Assembly: GCA_026008535.1 (NCBI GenBank)
Contig: BRKX01000013.1
Span: forward strand, 58,105,726-58,169,725
Origin: Perilla frutescens
Taxonomy: Eukaryota > Streptophyta > Magnoliopsida > Lamiales > Lamiaceae
Direction: 5' to 3'
DNA length: 64,000 bases
How positions within the stretch are numbered: the stretch's first letter is position 1; every line of letters starts with the position of its first letter. Below are positions 22,577 to 34,900 of the stretch, in pieces. The notes beneath the pieces are model-generated. The model did no database searches. It saw only the letters and a program-made list of their open reading frames with translations, and had not been told where the DNA came from. The translations under genes and the position numbers were made by a program.

Positions 22577-22815
22577 ATGACATTAAATCTTAAGTTAGAA
22601 TTAAGATATTTTATAGGGTTTTGGATAGGGTCAAAATTGCAAGAGTATGTGAAAATATCTAAAACAACAAATGTTTTGAAATGTCTACGGAATCGTAAGA
22701 ACCAGGAGGCAAAGGAAGACGAAGACAAAGAGTCGTGTGCCATAACTCCAGCTTCCAAAAATACATTTCTTGCCAAAGTAACATGGATTGATGATTTAAC
22801 TGAATGTCAATACCG
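22577..22815. repeat. gene-fragment-like repeat, copy 1
   Basis: This shares ccataactccagcttccaa, aaagagtcgtgtg- and gaaatgtct-like words with copies at 23245-23385 and 24285-24430. The minus strand has a short open frame with the peptide LEAGVMAHDSLSSSSFAS, which recurs in the other copies. This looks like a duplicated piece of an exon, not a gene. Confidence 0.55.
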
Positions 22816-23244
22816 TTTGTATAGTTGTCATTAGTGTTAGAAGTAACTGCTAATGGTGGATAGAGAATATTAGTAGTTAGGATAGAAAATATTAGTAGTT
22901 AATATAGATAAGTAAAATACATTATATTATGTAATTTTTGGGATATTGAATTATACTTATTTTTTCTCCAAAATGAATTATACTTATTTTTTCTCCAAAA
23001 TATCATGGGTTATCTTGATATCAATGTATTCTTCAGTTTTCAATATTTTTTCGACATATGTATTTCCAACTCTTAGTTTTGAGAAGTTGGAGTTACCTTA
23101 TTAAGATGTTAAAAAAATATTACACTCTTTAGTCATTTCCCCCATCTCTTACCGTGAACAAGTCATGTTCATGACTTGCATCTCTTACCGTGAATGCTTA
23201 GCTAAACTGATAAATTTTACACATTCAAGCTTACACACCATCCT

Positions 23245-23385
23245 TTTATTGAAATGTCTATGAAATCAGACGAACTCGGAGGCCAAGGAAGACGAAGACA
23301 AGGAGTCGTGTGCCATAACTCCAGCTTCCAATAATGCATTTCTTTACCAAAGTAACATGAATTGATGATTTAACTCAGAAAGTAC
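23245..23385. repeat. gene-fragment-like repeat, copy 2
   Basis: It has the same order of words as copy 1 (gaaatgtct, gaggcc-aaggaagacgaagac, gtcgtgtgccataactccag, aagtaacatg-attgatga) with small differences. No open frame of useful length. Confidence 0.55.
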
Positions 23386-24284
23386 GAGAAATAAGATTTG
23401 AGAATTTCAACGTCGAACACATATTGGAGTACCGCACTGCTTGTTGCCAACTGTGTGTATATAGGGAGAATTTAGGGTTTAACCGTAGATCTGAAACCCT
23501 AGGCCATGTATTTATGTTGAACACAAATTGGTCAACATCATTTGAACACAAATTGTTACTTATGTTGAATTTTGCCGTTGATTCTACTAGCCGCCATCAA
23601 TTGCAAAAAAAAAAATAAAAAAAAATTAAATTTTAGTAGTTTTTTTTTCATTTTTTTATTGATAGTTAAAATTTTATAATAAAAAACTACAATAATGCAC
23701 AAAAAAAAAATTAAAAAATTTTATTTTCAAAAATTTTAATTTTTTATTGAAAAATATAATATAAAATTTTAGTAATAATTTATAAAAATAATGAATGAAA
23801 AATTTGAATAGGGAAATCGTCTCATACAAGATTTCTAGAGATAAGGAAAACGAATATCTAATTCAAGTAATTATTCATAATCTAGGGAAGTTATATTAGT
23901 TTTCTTATTTTGAGGATTCTGATTACTTTTCAAAATTTTCAAAAATTAAATCAAACACGGAAATTGAAAAATAAGGAATGAAATTATTTTCCAAGGCCAC
24001 ATTCCTTGGCAACCAAACAAAGCCTTAGAGTTTAGGAGCTATGGTGTTTTTAGGGTTCATGATTTTTTTAGGATTTTGTTTTAATATTTTTTAGGGTTTA
24101 TATTGTGTTTTTGGGGTTCATATTTTTTTTAAGTTTATTAACATCAATTATGGGCTACATTTATTTTAAAAAAAATTAAATTCATTCACTTTTATTTTAT
24201 GATTCACTAATTTCATTTAGGGTATATATTTATTTTAAAATTAGTTTTTTTTTTAATTTTCAATTATCATTTATATTTCTCAAT

Positions 24285-24525
24285 TTATATTGAAATGTCT
24301 ACGGAATTCTTATATGTTATCAAACGAATCTGGAGGCCAAGGAAGACAAGGAATCGTGTGCCATAACACCAGCTTCCAACCTGGATGACAAGGAGTTGTG
24401 TGCCATAACTCCAGTTTCCAATAATGCATTTCCTGGGGGCTTGAATTTCAAATGGGTTGGTCGAGAAATAGGATTTGGGGGCTTGAATTTCAAATGGTTG
24501 GGGTCTTGAATGTCGAACACATATT
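24285..24525. repeat. gene-fragment-like repeat, copy 3, fused to an ARM-gene exon fragment
   Basis: The left part repeats copies 1 and 2, with an internal duplication of the GVMAHDSLSS-coding segment. The right part (about 24440-24525) is the reverse complement of the start of the armadillo gene at 31924-31980, itself present twice as HLKFKPPNPIS and HLKFKPP. Minus-strand reading from 24520 begins MFDIQDPNHLKFKPPNPIS, compared with MCSTIPIHLKFKPPNPIS in the gene. Confidence 0.65.
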
Positions 24526-25508
24526 CCGGTTTATGCAGTCACCAAACATCACGTGCGGGGGCTGTCGACGCGCGCGCATTTGCCGGTTGAGTCCAGAACA
24601 CACGAGTAGATGTGATGGTATTTTTGTCCAAAGTGACTAAAATTTATATGTTTAAAAATAAATGGCTAAAATAAGTTTTTTAAAATTCCAAGTGGCTAAA
24701 AAAAATTGGCTCTTCTTTATTTACACTACAACGAAACATTTTGATTTGAGTAAGTGTAATAGCATAGTACTACAGTAGCAATAATACGTGATTCAAGCTA
24801 TGAAATTTATTGTGAAATCGAATTTTGTACATACAATTGAAACTTTGCTAAATTGTAATGCATATTTTTTCTCATGCTTATCCATGCTTATACTTTCTTT
24901 AAACTTTTTTTTGTATAAAATAATTTATTTAAATAATAGATATAGTAACAATTAATTTGTTATTCCCTCTAAAAAGGTTGAATTGGCTATTTGTATATTT
25001 TAAAAATGTAAAATAATATTTCCATTTATTTATATATTTAGTGTATATAAATATAGTGTGTGAGGTAGTATTAAGTTTTAAAAAATGTATTCGTGAATTA
25101 ATATTCCAATTTTTTTTACCCCAACCCTAAACAGTATTTATTTTTTCTAAATTAATTACCAATATTAAGAAATTAATTTCTTTAGTAGTCTTATAAATAC
25201 TTATGATTTCCAACACATTTTATTAATATAACAAAAATGCTATTGTCATGCTCTTACTTTTTAGGTTTATATTTTTACTACATTCATCGTTGTAATTTTT
25301 TTTTTATTGGTTTAGTGTTTCCCATTGTCATGGTGTTGGTGTAATACAAATGAAAATAAATTTTATTAAGAAAAATAAATAAATTATCACTAGATTTCCC
25401 AACATGAAGTGTGAATAAGTGTGGAGTGGACTAGGCCCATTAATGGAAAACATGCATTGGGCCGACAATGTGGATCCACGACGACTACTACAAGCATGAC
25501 TGCGAGCC

Positions 25509-26074
25509 TAGGTGATCATTCGATTTTTCTGTTCGATTCGATCTTGAAAATATTAAAACTGAAGAAAATTGAATTTTTTAGAAATAGAACCAAATCGAAC
25601 TGAATTTTTGATCGGAACCGAACCAAATTGAACTGAAATATTCCGGTTCGGTTCGGTTCGGTTTTAAACCAAAATTTTTCTTAAATTTTCTGATTTTTTT
25701 TGCTTTAAATTGTATTCATTCGATATAATTAAATATGTATAAGTATGAATTAGCTAATTATCAAGATTCAAGTTCAAAAAATACCAATAAATAATTGAAT
25801 AAAGTCCAAAAAGATGTAAATTCAAACAAAACAAAGCCAAATAAACTATAAAGTCCCACAAAGTCGAGTATTTTTATTGCTAATATATATATATAAATTC
25901 GATTTTTCGGTTCGGTTCGGGTATTTTCCCTCTGGACCGAACCGAAACCGAAAATTGAATTTTTGCTAGAAAAAAATCGAACCGAACCGAATTTTGAAAA
26001 GAACTGAACCGAAAAAACCGAACTAATTTGGTTCGGTTCGGTTCTCGATTTTCGGTACTTTTTGCTCACCCCTA
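25509..26074. mobile_element. hAT-like MITE of cggttcggttcgg composition
   Basis: The element runs from TAGGTGATCATTCG to GCTCACCCCTA. The two ends are rough inverted repeats of a TAGGGGTGAGCA-type terminus. The inside is made of ttcggttcggttcgg and ccgaaccgaacc words. The 8-base flanks do not match, so the assignment rests on end sequence and composition only. Confidence 0.5.
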
Positions 26075-26590
26075 CTCGAGCAAAGTCTGAATATACATAT
26101 GTTTAAACTTATTTAAAATGATATCGAACTTTAAAATTTATATTTAAGTTTATTTGATTATCTATCAAATCGAGTTCAAACAAGTTTTAATCGAGTCGAA
26201 CACGAATCGAGCTCTGATAATGTGATATTTTTACACATGTTTACTCATTTTTTTTCTTATGGAGCTCGAGTTTTAAATCTTATCGAATATAAAAGTATGT
26301 TCAAGCATATTTGATATGATCATCGAATCGAGTTCAAATAAATTTTTAAAGAACAAACACAAATAAATATCGAGTTATTTGGTTTGATTTTCCTCATAAT
26401 TACGAGTCAGCGGCAACAACGAACACGTGTCAAATATCTCTCATTCACACTCGACACTTATGATTCAACAAACTGTCCTATTTTTTCCAATTTTCTTCAA
26501 ATAGTAATCTCCGTCTCCGATTTCGTTTCGATTTTGCTGAATTCTCGACTAATTTGTTGCCGGATTAGGATTATACTGTACTATATATAT

Positions 26591-29500
26591 ATGGAAGAAG
26601 CTAAACCATTTTCCGAGCTCACTCTCCACGCCGGCGACGGTGCCCATGGCTGGCAGAAAGTCACCTACGCCAAAAAGCACCGCAAAAACCGCACCGACAT
26701 CACGCACTCCGACGTATCCGCCAACGACGTTTTCAAAGGCTTGGACGCGCATGCAGAGGACCGCCGCCGCAAATTGGAGGCGCAGCGCGCGGCTTCCGAC
26801 GACGAATTTCTGGCGAGATCGGAGAAGAATCGGGATCACGATGACGACGATGAATATTCTGCGAAGGAGAACAATGCTGCGGCCGGAAATAGCAAGGATA
26901 AACCGAAGAAGGTTAAGAAGCCTAAGATCACGGTGGCGGAGGCCGCCGCCAAGATCGATGTTGATGATCTCGCCGCGTTTCTATCCAGCATTTCGGTATG
27001 CTATATTGCTATATGTTTCGATCCCTAATTTTGTTTTATTTATTGGTGGAATTGGATAATTTATGGATTCCGTGATTGATAGGAATCCTATGAAGGGCAA
27101 CAAGACATTCAGTTGATGAGATTTGCAGACTATTTTGGTCGAGCATTTTCGGCAGTCAGTTCGTCACAGTTTCCGTGGCTCAAGTTGTTTAGGGAATCTG
27201 CCGTCGCCAAAATTGCCGATGTGAGTTGCTCAGGATTTTATGTACAGCTTGCTTGCAGATTTATTTCTAGAAAGTTTGGGAGTTTTTGGCCTTTAATGAT
27301 TTCATTATTTGTGGGATCATGCATTTGCATCTTAGGATTGAAGGAACCAGAACTAAAGAATTGAGATCAAGTGATAGTTGTTAATGGTGGAGAGTGTCTG
27401 CATGTGTTTGATTGACTGAGTATTACATAAATAATAGGAAGAAAAAAGTGGTCTCCTTTTGAAAAGAGGTGAACATGGTAATCTGAAATAGACAAAATTC
27501 CTGCAATTCTATTCCTTTTTTAAAACATTACCCTGGCTGTAATGCCTGTTTGTATGAGTTGAACCTTTATGGCATCGGATACCTTCTGGATATGTTTTTG
27601 GCATCTTAATTAGGCCTCATCTTCTTTTGGGCCTGCATTGATGCTTAGAGAACTAATGGGATTATTTTCTGATGAACAGGTTCCTGTTTCTTATATTTCC
27701 CACACTGTTTACAAGACATCAGTCGACTGGATAAACCATCGTTCCTATGATGCATTGGGGACATTTGTGTTATGGTCATTCGATTGTGTTCTCGCTGACT
27801 TGGCAACCCAACAAATGGGGTCTAAGGGTATAAAGAAAGGAGGCCAGCCTGCATCTTCAAAGTCTCAGGTTTTTTATATTTTGTAACTTAATGTAGTTTC
27901 GTACAAAGTTATTTTCATGCCATTGTATTACAGAGTACTGGTAAAAGAAATGCTTGATTGGCAAGTAGATAATTGTATTGTGTGGAATGAAAGGAAAAAA
28001 GGGGCTCCAATTTTGAATTACCTAAAGATGATGATATTGTAGGTAACCTGCTACTTGGTGCTTATTGCTTGTAAAAGGTGGACTTTAGTTCTTTTTTTAT
28101 TTTGCTACTACGAAAGACAAACCCAATTTTCCAAGTGTAGCTAAGTATTTCATGCTTATCGCCTGTGCTCTATTTTGTCCTAAACTTGCTTCATTCCTAG
28201 TTTGCAAAAATACACTCTTTTCTACATTAATGGTGGCATCTTGATATAGTTTCCAAAATTCTTGTTTTATATAATCTCCAAAATTTTGTCATCGCTACTA
28301 TTACTGTATTGTTTGCTAATTGTTGATACTGCAGGTTGCTATTTTTTTAGTTCTGGCAATGGTGTTGCGGCGGAAGCCAGACCTACTAATCCATTTGTTG
28401 CCAACGCTGAGGGAAAACTCAAAGTACCTAGGACAAGATAAGCTTCCGGTTCTTGTATGGATGATCATACAGGTATGCGAACTTCTCTATTCACTTTAGC
28501 ATGATCCCCAATCATAGGTAATCCGTGATCTTTATTCTTGTGAATTCTGTATTCCCAACTGACACCAAATCATTTTGTGTAGGCCTCTCAAGGAGATTTA
28601 GCTGTAGGATTGTATATATGGGCACATCTTATTTTGCCAATACTTGGTGGAAAACCTGGATCTAATCCACAGTCCAGGGACTTAGTCTTGCAGCTAGCGG
28701 AAAGGTTTAAACTCTTTGATTTTTTCCACTAATTTCAGCTCTTTATGGTTTACAGTTTGCACTGGTGGTTTTATAATTTAATGACAAACTATTCATTATT
28801 ATTTCAACAGACTTCTCACAGTGCCAAAAGCTCGTAGTATACTAGTTAGTAATGCTGTTAGGAAAGGGGAGCGCTTAGTATCACCTGCAGCCCTTGAGCT
28901 ACTGTTACATGCAACTTTTCCAGCATCTTCTGCAAGAGTCAAGGTAGGAATGACCCGTGATCTTCTAAAATACAGTCTAGTGGTCCAGGAAAGCATTCTG
29001 TTTTGTTCTGTAAATCCAGTTTCCCTATAATTTTATTATGTGTAATAGGCTACTGAAAGATTTGAGGCGATTTACCCAATTCTCAAAGAGGTTGCTCTTG
29101 CGGGTTCTCCAGGAAGCAAAGCAATGAGGCAAGTATCACAGCAGATACAGTCTATTGCAGTCAAAGCAGCTGGAGAAGGTGACATTGAATTACCAATCTA
29201 TTTAATTTCTTTCTAAAGTAAGTATTTGCTAAAACCGATCCTGTGCAGGAATCCCCACTTTATCTGAGGAAGCAACAAGCATTTTCATCTGGTGTTTGAT
29301 TCAGAATCCGGACTGCTACAAACAGTGGGTAAGCTTTTTCAGTAACCAGCATCTCCGCTCATCATCCTTTTCCAACCATATTCTGGCAGTGGGAATATCC
29401 TAAGTTAAGTTGCGTACAAACGGATAGTTTTGAAGGTTCTGTCTTAAAATCCAGCAGATTAAGGCCCATGTTTTGATAATGAATCTTTTCCAATCTTTTC

Positions 29501-30187
29501 AGTTCTTGTGCCCATTTCTCTGATTTCTGAGGCAATTAACTAACTACTTACTAAATTCATTTCATCATTGCCCTTTTGGGCAGTCAATGCATGTTCACTT
29601 TATAAGATGCAATGAATTATGTTATGTAATATTGTAATTATATGGACAGGACAAAATTTATGCTGATAACATAGAGGCTAGTGTTGCTACCTTGAGGAAG
29701 CTTTCTGAAGAGTGGAAGATACTTTCTATGGAACAGCCTTCTCTTCAAGCACTCGTGGAAACTCTCAAGAGTTTCAGGCTAAAGGTTAGCTAATCTTCTG
29801 AAACCTCTGCTTTGTCATGCTGGTTACTCGAGCCCTTTGAAGTGACTGAATTTATAACAGTCCCTTTGTGCTCTTATTGCATATATTTCCATCTCAAAGT
29901 GCAATTTTCTTACTCATTTATTTTAAATTGCCTCTATACAGAATGACAAGGCATTGAGTGGTGGTGGATTGGATGTTAGTCGCCAAAGTTACTTCAGGGA
30001 GGCCGACAAATACTGCAAGGCGATGTTGGGAAGAATATCGAGTGGTCATGGACATGGTGGTTGCATGAAAACATTGGCCTTTACTGCTGTGGTGCTAGCT
30101 GTGGGAGCTGCTGTTATGTCCCCAAGCTTGGATGCATGGGATTGGAATAAGTTATCACTTATGCTCAATATCCCGACATCCGTCTGA
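26591..30187 (+). CDS. TMEM214/DUF2359-family membrane protein
   Basis: Ten exons join in phase: 26591-26995, 27083-27220, 27680-27868, 28335-28472, 28583-28704, 28811-28943, 29049-29178, 29249-29328, 29650-29784 and 29942-30187, giving 571 residues. The first 130 residues are charged and low in complexity (GWQKVTYAKKHRKNR, many Lys and Asp). The middle is alpha-helical with conserved-looking VSYISHTVYKTSVDWINHRS and MVLRRKPDLLIHLLPTLREN. Near the C-terminus is a hydrophobic segment (MKTLAFTAVVLAVGAAVMSP) before a short tail. It matches the plant relatives of human TMEM214, an ER membrane protein; from memory the Arabidopsis homologues are At1g70770 and At1g23170, without a firm role. It is tail-to-tail with NdhL, 267 bp apart. 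Confidence 0.88.
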
Positions 30188-30454
30188 GCAAAACTCGCGG
30201 CCAATTTTGATCTCGTTCAACATTTGCCTAAAATAAAGTAGCAGAAGAGCTATGCCCTCGTTTACTTGAGCAAAGTAGCTGAAACGTTTTTGTCACCGGA
30301 ACTAATTTTAGTCCCGTTATCTTTTCCATTTATCCTACTTTTTTTTCGTTTGCATGTCGCGATCATCCTGATGATGTAGTGAATGGTTGAAGATAAAGAG
30401 GGATGGTATATCATGAATTGGAGTAGGAAAGCATTAAAAGATTTGAAAGAAATC

Positions 30455-31351
30455 CTATTCATAATCATAATCTTCAAGTTTTGCCCAGGGATACTTCAAG
30501 AATCCACCCTTGATTTCAGAAGGATTTTGTGGTACTGACCAAGGGTACTTCATGTCTGGATCTCTAGGGAACTTTCTGAAGTTGAGAAATGGTGCCCAAA
30601 GCAACACCCTGCCCACATAAATTAGGCAACAAATGATTGGTTTCTGTCATTAATTTCAATCCAAATGCACAAATTTAAGTCTTGACTTACCCTGGAAAGA
30701 ACATGAAAACAAACATGAACTGCACATACATCTCTAGCAGGTTCCTCTTGTACCATCTGGTTCTCAGCCAGTTCATGATGATGGGCTGCAACCAAAATGT
30801 CAAGAATTTTTTTCATTTTTTTGACTTTCACCAGAAAAGGGTAAATACTATAATTTTTCACTCACTGGAACAGCAATGAAGTAGAAGAAAGCTGAAATTC
30901 CCAACTGAATCAGAGTCCACACCAAATCATCTTCTTCATTCACACCTGTCACAGCAAAAGCAGGCTCTGCCACCTGCTCAAAATTCAAATGCAAGCTAAA
31001 TTCATTTTCAAGAAACTACAAAATTCAAAGCCCAGAATGCAAAAAAACACAAACCATACAGTTGCCATTATTACTCCTCCAACTTGGAGGGCCAGGCTAA
31101 GAACTCCACTTCTGGAATCTTGAATTTCCTTTCTCTCTGTACTTGTGCATGCCTGCTGATGAATAAAAAGAGTGAAATTCTTGCAAAAGATTGTTCTTAA
31201 ACTGAGAAAGATGATTCAAAACCTGTCTTTTGTGGTGGGAATCTTTTCTTTGACAAGAAATGGAGAAGGGATGATGGTTGGATTGATTGGGAGGAGAGAG
31301 AGAAGGCAAAGCCTTGGGGATGTGGAAGCTCAATCTCAAGGAGCTGCTCAT
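30455..31351 (-). CDS. ndhL: NdhL, subunit L of the chloroplast NDH complex
   Basis: Five exons join in phase: 31351-31223, 31152-31060, 30973-30866, 30785-30691 and 30608-30455, giving 192 residues, close to the family's roughly 190. The first 60 residues form a Ser-rich, basic transit peptide. Two hydrophobic segments follow (WTLIQLGISAFFYFIAVPPI, then VQFMFVFMFFPGVLLWAPFL). Between them is MNWLRTRWYKRNLLEMY, and the tail contains FRKFPRDPDMKYPWSVP. These match NdhL (CRR23 in Arabidopsis), a nuclear-encoded subunit of the thylakoid NADH dehydrogenase-like complex that supports cyclic electron flow and chlororespiration. The start lies 575 bp from the divergent armadillo gene. Confidence 0.94.
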
Positions 31352-31926
31352 TTCTTGCTTCCTTATCTTTTTCTCTTTCTCTGCTGCTTTTCAGTTACAC
31401 AACACAATACCTCATCTCTGTCACAGAGCCTAGACCAGAATTCTGTGTGTTTCCAAATTTATTTTATGCCATACAATACAACTAGGATAAAGTGATAAAA
31501 CATAAAAGAATAAATTGAATGATAAGTCTTTAGTTATTAAAAAGAGTTTATTATTTCGAATTTTACTCAGCATCTCTCTCTCTCTCTCTGTTCAAATTAC
31601 TACATAAGTGAAAGATATGGTTAATAATTTTTTTACTGTGGATAATCTTTTGTTTGAGTAAAAATGAATTTGTCCCAGTTCTCCACTTCTCCTTATCAAT
31701 AGTCTAAATAGAAAAACTACACTGCAGAAGCAGAACTCTAGAAACTGCTACTTTTTTTTTCTTTTTTTGACGAGACTATAAAAACAAACCTTTTATTACT
31801 TCCTTAAACCTAAAAAATCTTCTCCTGCCAAAAAAAAAAAAAAACCATTTTCAAGAATCACAGTCACCGGATTGCTTAAACCCTGAATTCTTACTGTGAC
31901 TCATCGTACAATCTTGTCATAGCGAA
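31352..31926. promoter_or_regulatory. shared upstream region of NdhL and the armadillo gene
   Basis: The region lies between two divergent start codons. It has a CT tract (31573-31590) and several A- or T-rich runs. No clear TATA box can be assigned to either gene. It must contain both promoters unless a leader extends further. Confidence 0.55.
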
Positions 31927-34900
31927 ATGTGTTCGACAATCCCAATCCATTTGAAATTCAAGCCCCCAAATCCTATTTCTCACACCCCTGTGGCAGCTTG
32001 CTCAATTAAATTTTTTACCAATAGCTCAAGGCCTCAGAATTATTGTTCTCCTTTTCAAGTAAGGAATCCCATGCTATGCTGCTGTAACTTTTTTGCGTTG
32101 ACAAGGGCTTGCAGCGATGGTGGCCAAGCTGAAATCTTTTCTGCCAAAAAGCAATCTTCAGCTTCTGTAAGCACTGTACTCGATCCTATTTCGGCTTTTT
32201 ATCTACATGCTTATTTCTTTTATTTTTTGTCTATTTGAATGAGGATGATGCTTGGCTTATGCATATCAGTATCGTAGTTTGATTTGATAATGTAGTGTGA
32301 TGGTCAATCAATTTAATGTTTGTGATCATCCAACTGACTGAGTATCGATGAACTTCTGATATCTGTGTAATTTCTGTGAAGGGATAAAACATTTGAGTTT
32401 GCTGTATGTGTTCTTTGTGGTTAATCTCCTTAACTAAGCTCATTTATTCGTTTCTTCAATAGTATTGATGTTGTTGAGGGCTCTAGTTGTTAAATGTCCA
32501 GACATTTTGTTAAGCTCATAATTATAGGGGAGGAAATGGACTTATGATACTTCCATTTAGTTTTCCCAAATCTGCAGTCATTATTTTTGAACTGGTAAGG
32601 TGCCATGTTTTAGACGAGGTTAGGCTAACGGCACTTAGAATTTGCTATTTCCTCAATTGATTGCTGATTTGGTAGGCACATTTTCTTATTCCCAAAAGGG
32701 GGAAAAAGAAGTTAAAGACAATTGCACAGCTAACCATGTGTATATATATCGTTTCTAAAACTTCTTGGTGCATTGTTTTTCTAGTCAATTTTTGCACAAT
32801 TTTGTGTTAATTTTCTTTTGGAATGATTAATTAATTCTCCTGTTAATTTCAGGATGTTGAGAGATTAAGAGAAAGCTCATCTAGTTCAAATGATGGTTAT
32901 ATTGGATTGTTTATTCGTATGCTTGGGTTAGACAATGATCCTTTGGATAGAGAGCAGGCTGTTGTCGCTCTCTGGAAGTATTCACTTGGCGGAAAGCATT
33001 GCGTAGATAACATCATGAAGTACCCTGGTACTGTCAATCTTATTGTAAACCTTTTAAAGTCAGACTCAGATTCGGCATGTGAAGCAGCTGCTGGTCTTCT
33101 GAGGGTTATATCATCAATCAATCTGTACAGAGACTTAGTAGCCGAGAGTGGTGCAGTAGAAGAGATGACTGTCCTGTTGGCACACTCTTCCTTGTCTTCT
33201 AATGTACACAAGAGCTACTATTTTTGCACTTAAACAATTTTTTTTCTTCGAATTATAGTTTATTAAAGCTTGAGCAAATTTCTGCAGGTGAAGGAGCAGG
33301 CATTATGTACTCTGTGGAACTTGACCGTAGATGAGAAGCTCAGTGCTCAAATCACTAGCTCCGAGATCCTTCCTCTAATTGTCAAGTACTTGGAGGATGA
33401 AGATATTAAAGTCAAGGAGGCTGCTGGGGGAGTTTTGGCTAATTTAACACTAAAACAATCAAATCATAAAATAATGGTCGAAGTTGGAGTTATTCCAAAA
33501 TTGGTGAGACTCAATTCTTAGCTTCTCTTCATCACTGTGACTAATGGATCTTCCAGTTAGTGCATGATTCACCATAACATATATTGAGATATATCAATGC
33601 TATGATGCATGTTCTACACATAACATTTATCCAAAAGAGCTACATGTGTATCTTAAAAGTTGTTCGTGCTAACATTTTTCCTGAAGTCTTACAAAAATGA
33701 TGATTTTGGTTGAAATTTAGCTCACATCCATGTTACTTTGATTCAGGTTAAGTCTACATTAGATTAGTCAGTTAAGGATTCTTCATCTATTAGAAATTGT
33801 TCTCACTTCTTCTATGGTTTATGCGTTTAGTTTTCAGTTACTTTCACATTATAAAACTCAAGTTATGCCTCTGCAAAGATTTATTCAACTGTGATGTTTG
33901 ATCGAAAATCCTTCTATTCTTAGTGTATATAACCTATTGACTCACTATATGCACAATGTAGGCAAAGCTGTTGACAGCTGATGTGGAAGAATCTAAAGTC
34001 GTTCGGAAGGTGGCAAGAAATGCATTATTGGAACTTGCTAAAGATGAGTATAATAAAATACTTATCATGGAGGAAGATCTGGTTCTAGTACCTTTGGTCG
34101 GTGCGGCAGCATACAAGTCTTTTAGGCCAGCTTTATATTCATGGCCTTCTTTACCAGATGGTACAGAGATTGAACAGAGTTCAAAAGGTCGTTCCAGATA
34201 TGGTGCTTCAGAACTGTTACTTGGGTTAAGTATTGACAACACGAATGCTGACTTAGAGGAGGCGAAGATGAAAGCAGTAGTCGGACGAACACAGCAACAA
34301 TTTCTTGCTCGTATAGGGGCAATTGAAAATGAGGATGATAGTAACCCTACTGGTGAAAGTTCGATCAATCATAGGTTCACACTTTTGCCATGGATGGATG
34401 CTGTTGCACGCTTGGTTTTAATTCTTGGACTTGAAGATGAGTCGGCTATCGCCAAAGCTGCAGAGTCGATTGCTGATGCATCCATCAATGAACATATGCG
34501 TGTCTCATTTAAAGAAGCCGGTGCAATCAAGCATCTTGTCCAGTTAATCAACCATCCTAGTGACTATGTCAGATTGGCAGCAATCCGAGCTTTGGACAGG
34601 CTGTCCATCAGGTAATATATTATTATCGATTTAGGCATGAGATAGACCACGGCCTTCCCTTTTTCTTTTTTTTTTCTTTTTTCTCTGTATTCGTTCTATT
34701 TTCTGCATAGCTGTGCTTTTCTGGTAAACATTATAGTGAAGAGTAGGTGGCCTAAAAGTCTTAAGTGTTGGGAGGAAGTGGAGTTTTGAGTGTGGACTTT
34801 TTTTTTTGTAGTTTTACTGCAATATATGATATCTATGATAATGAATGTGCACTTCCAAGACCTGTTTAGGTACATCCATATAAACATTTTTGCATGAGTG

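Larger units (their letters stand above)
14811..26590. other. 11.8-kb gene-poor, transposon-rich region
   Basis: The DELLA promoter and leader lie at its left edge. The rest holds microsatellites, MITEs, a candidate LTR with a tandem repeat, a Helitron-like end, dispersed gene-fragment-like repeats and an element of about 570 bp made of cggttcggttcgg words. Between these the sequence is AT-rich without supportable reading frames. No transposase, reverse transcriptase or host gene was found. Confidence 0.65.
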
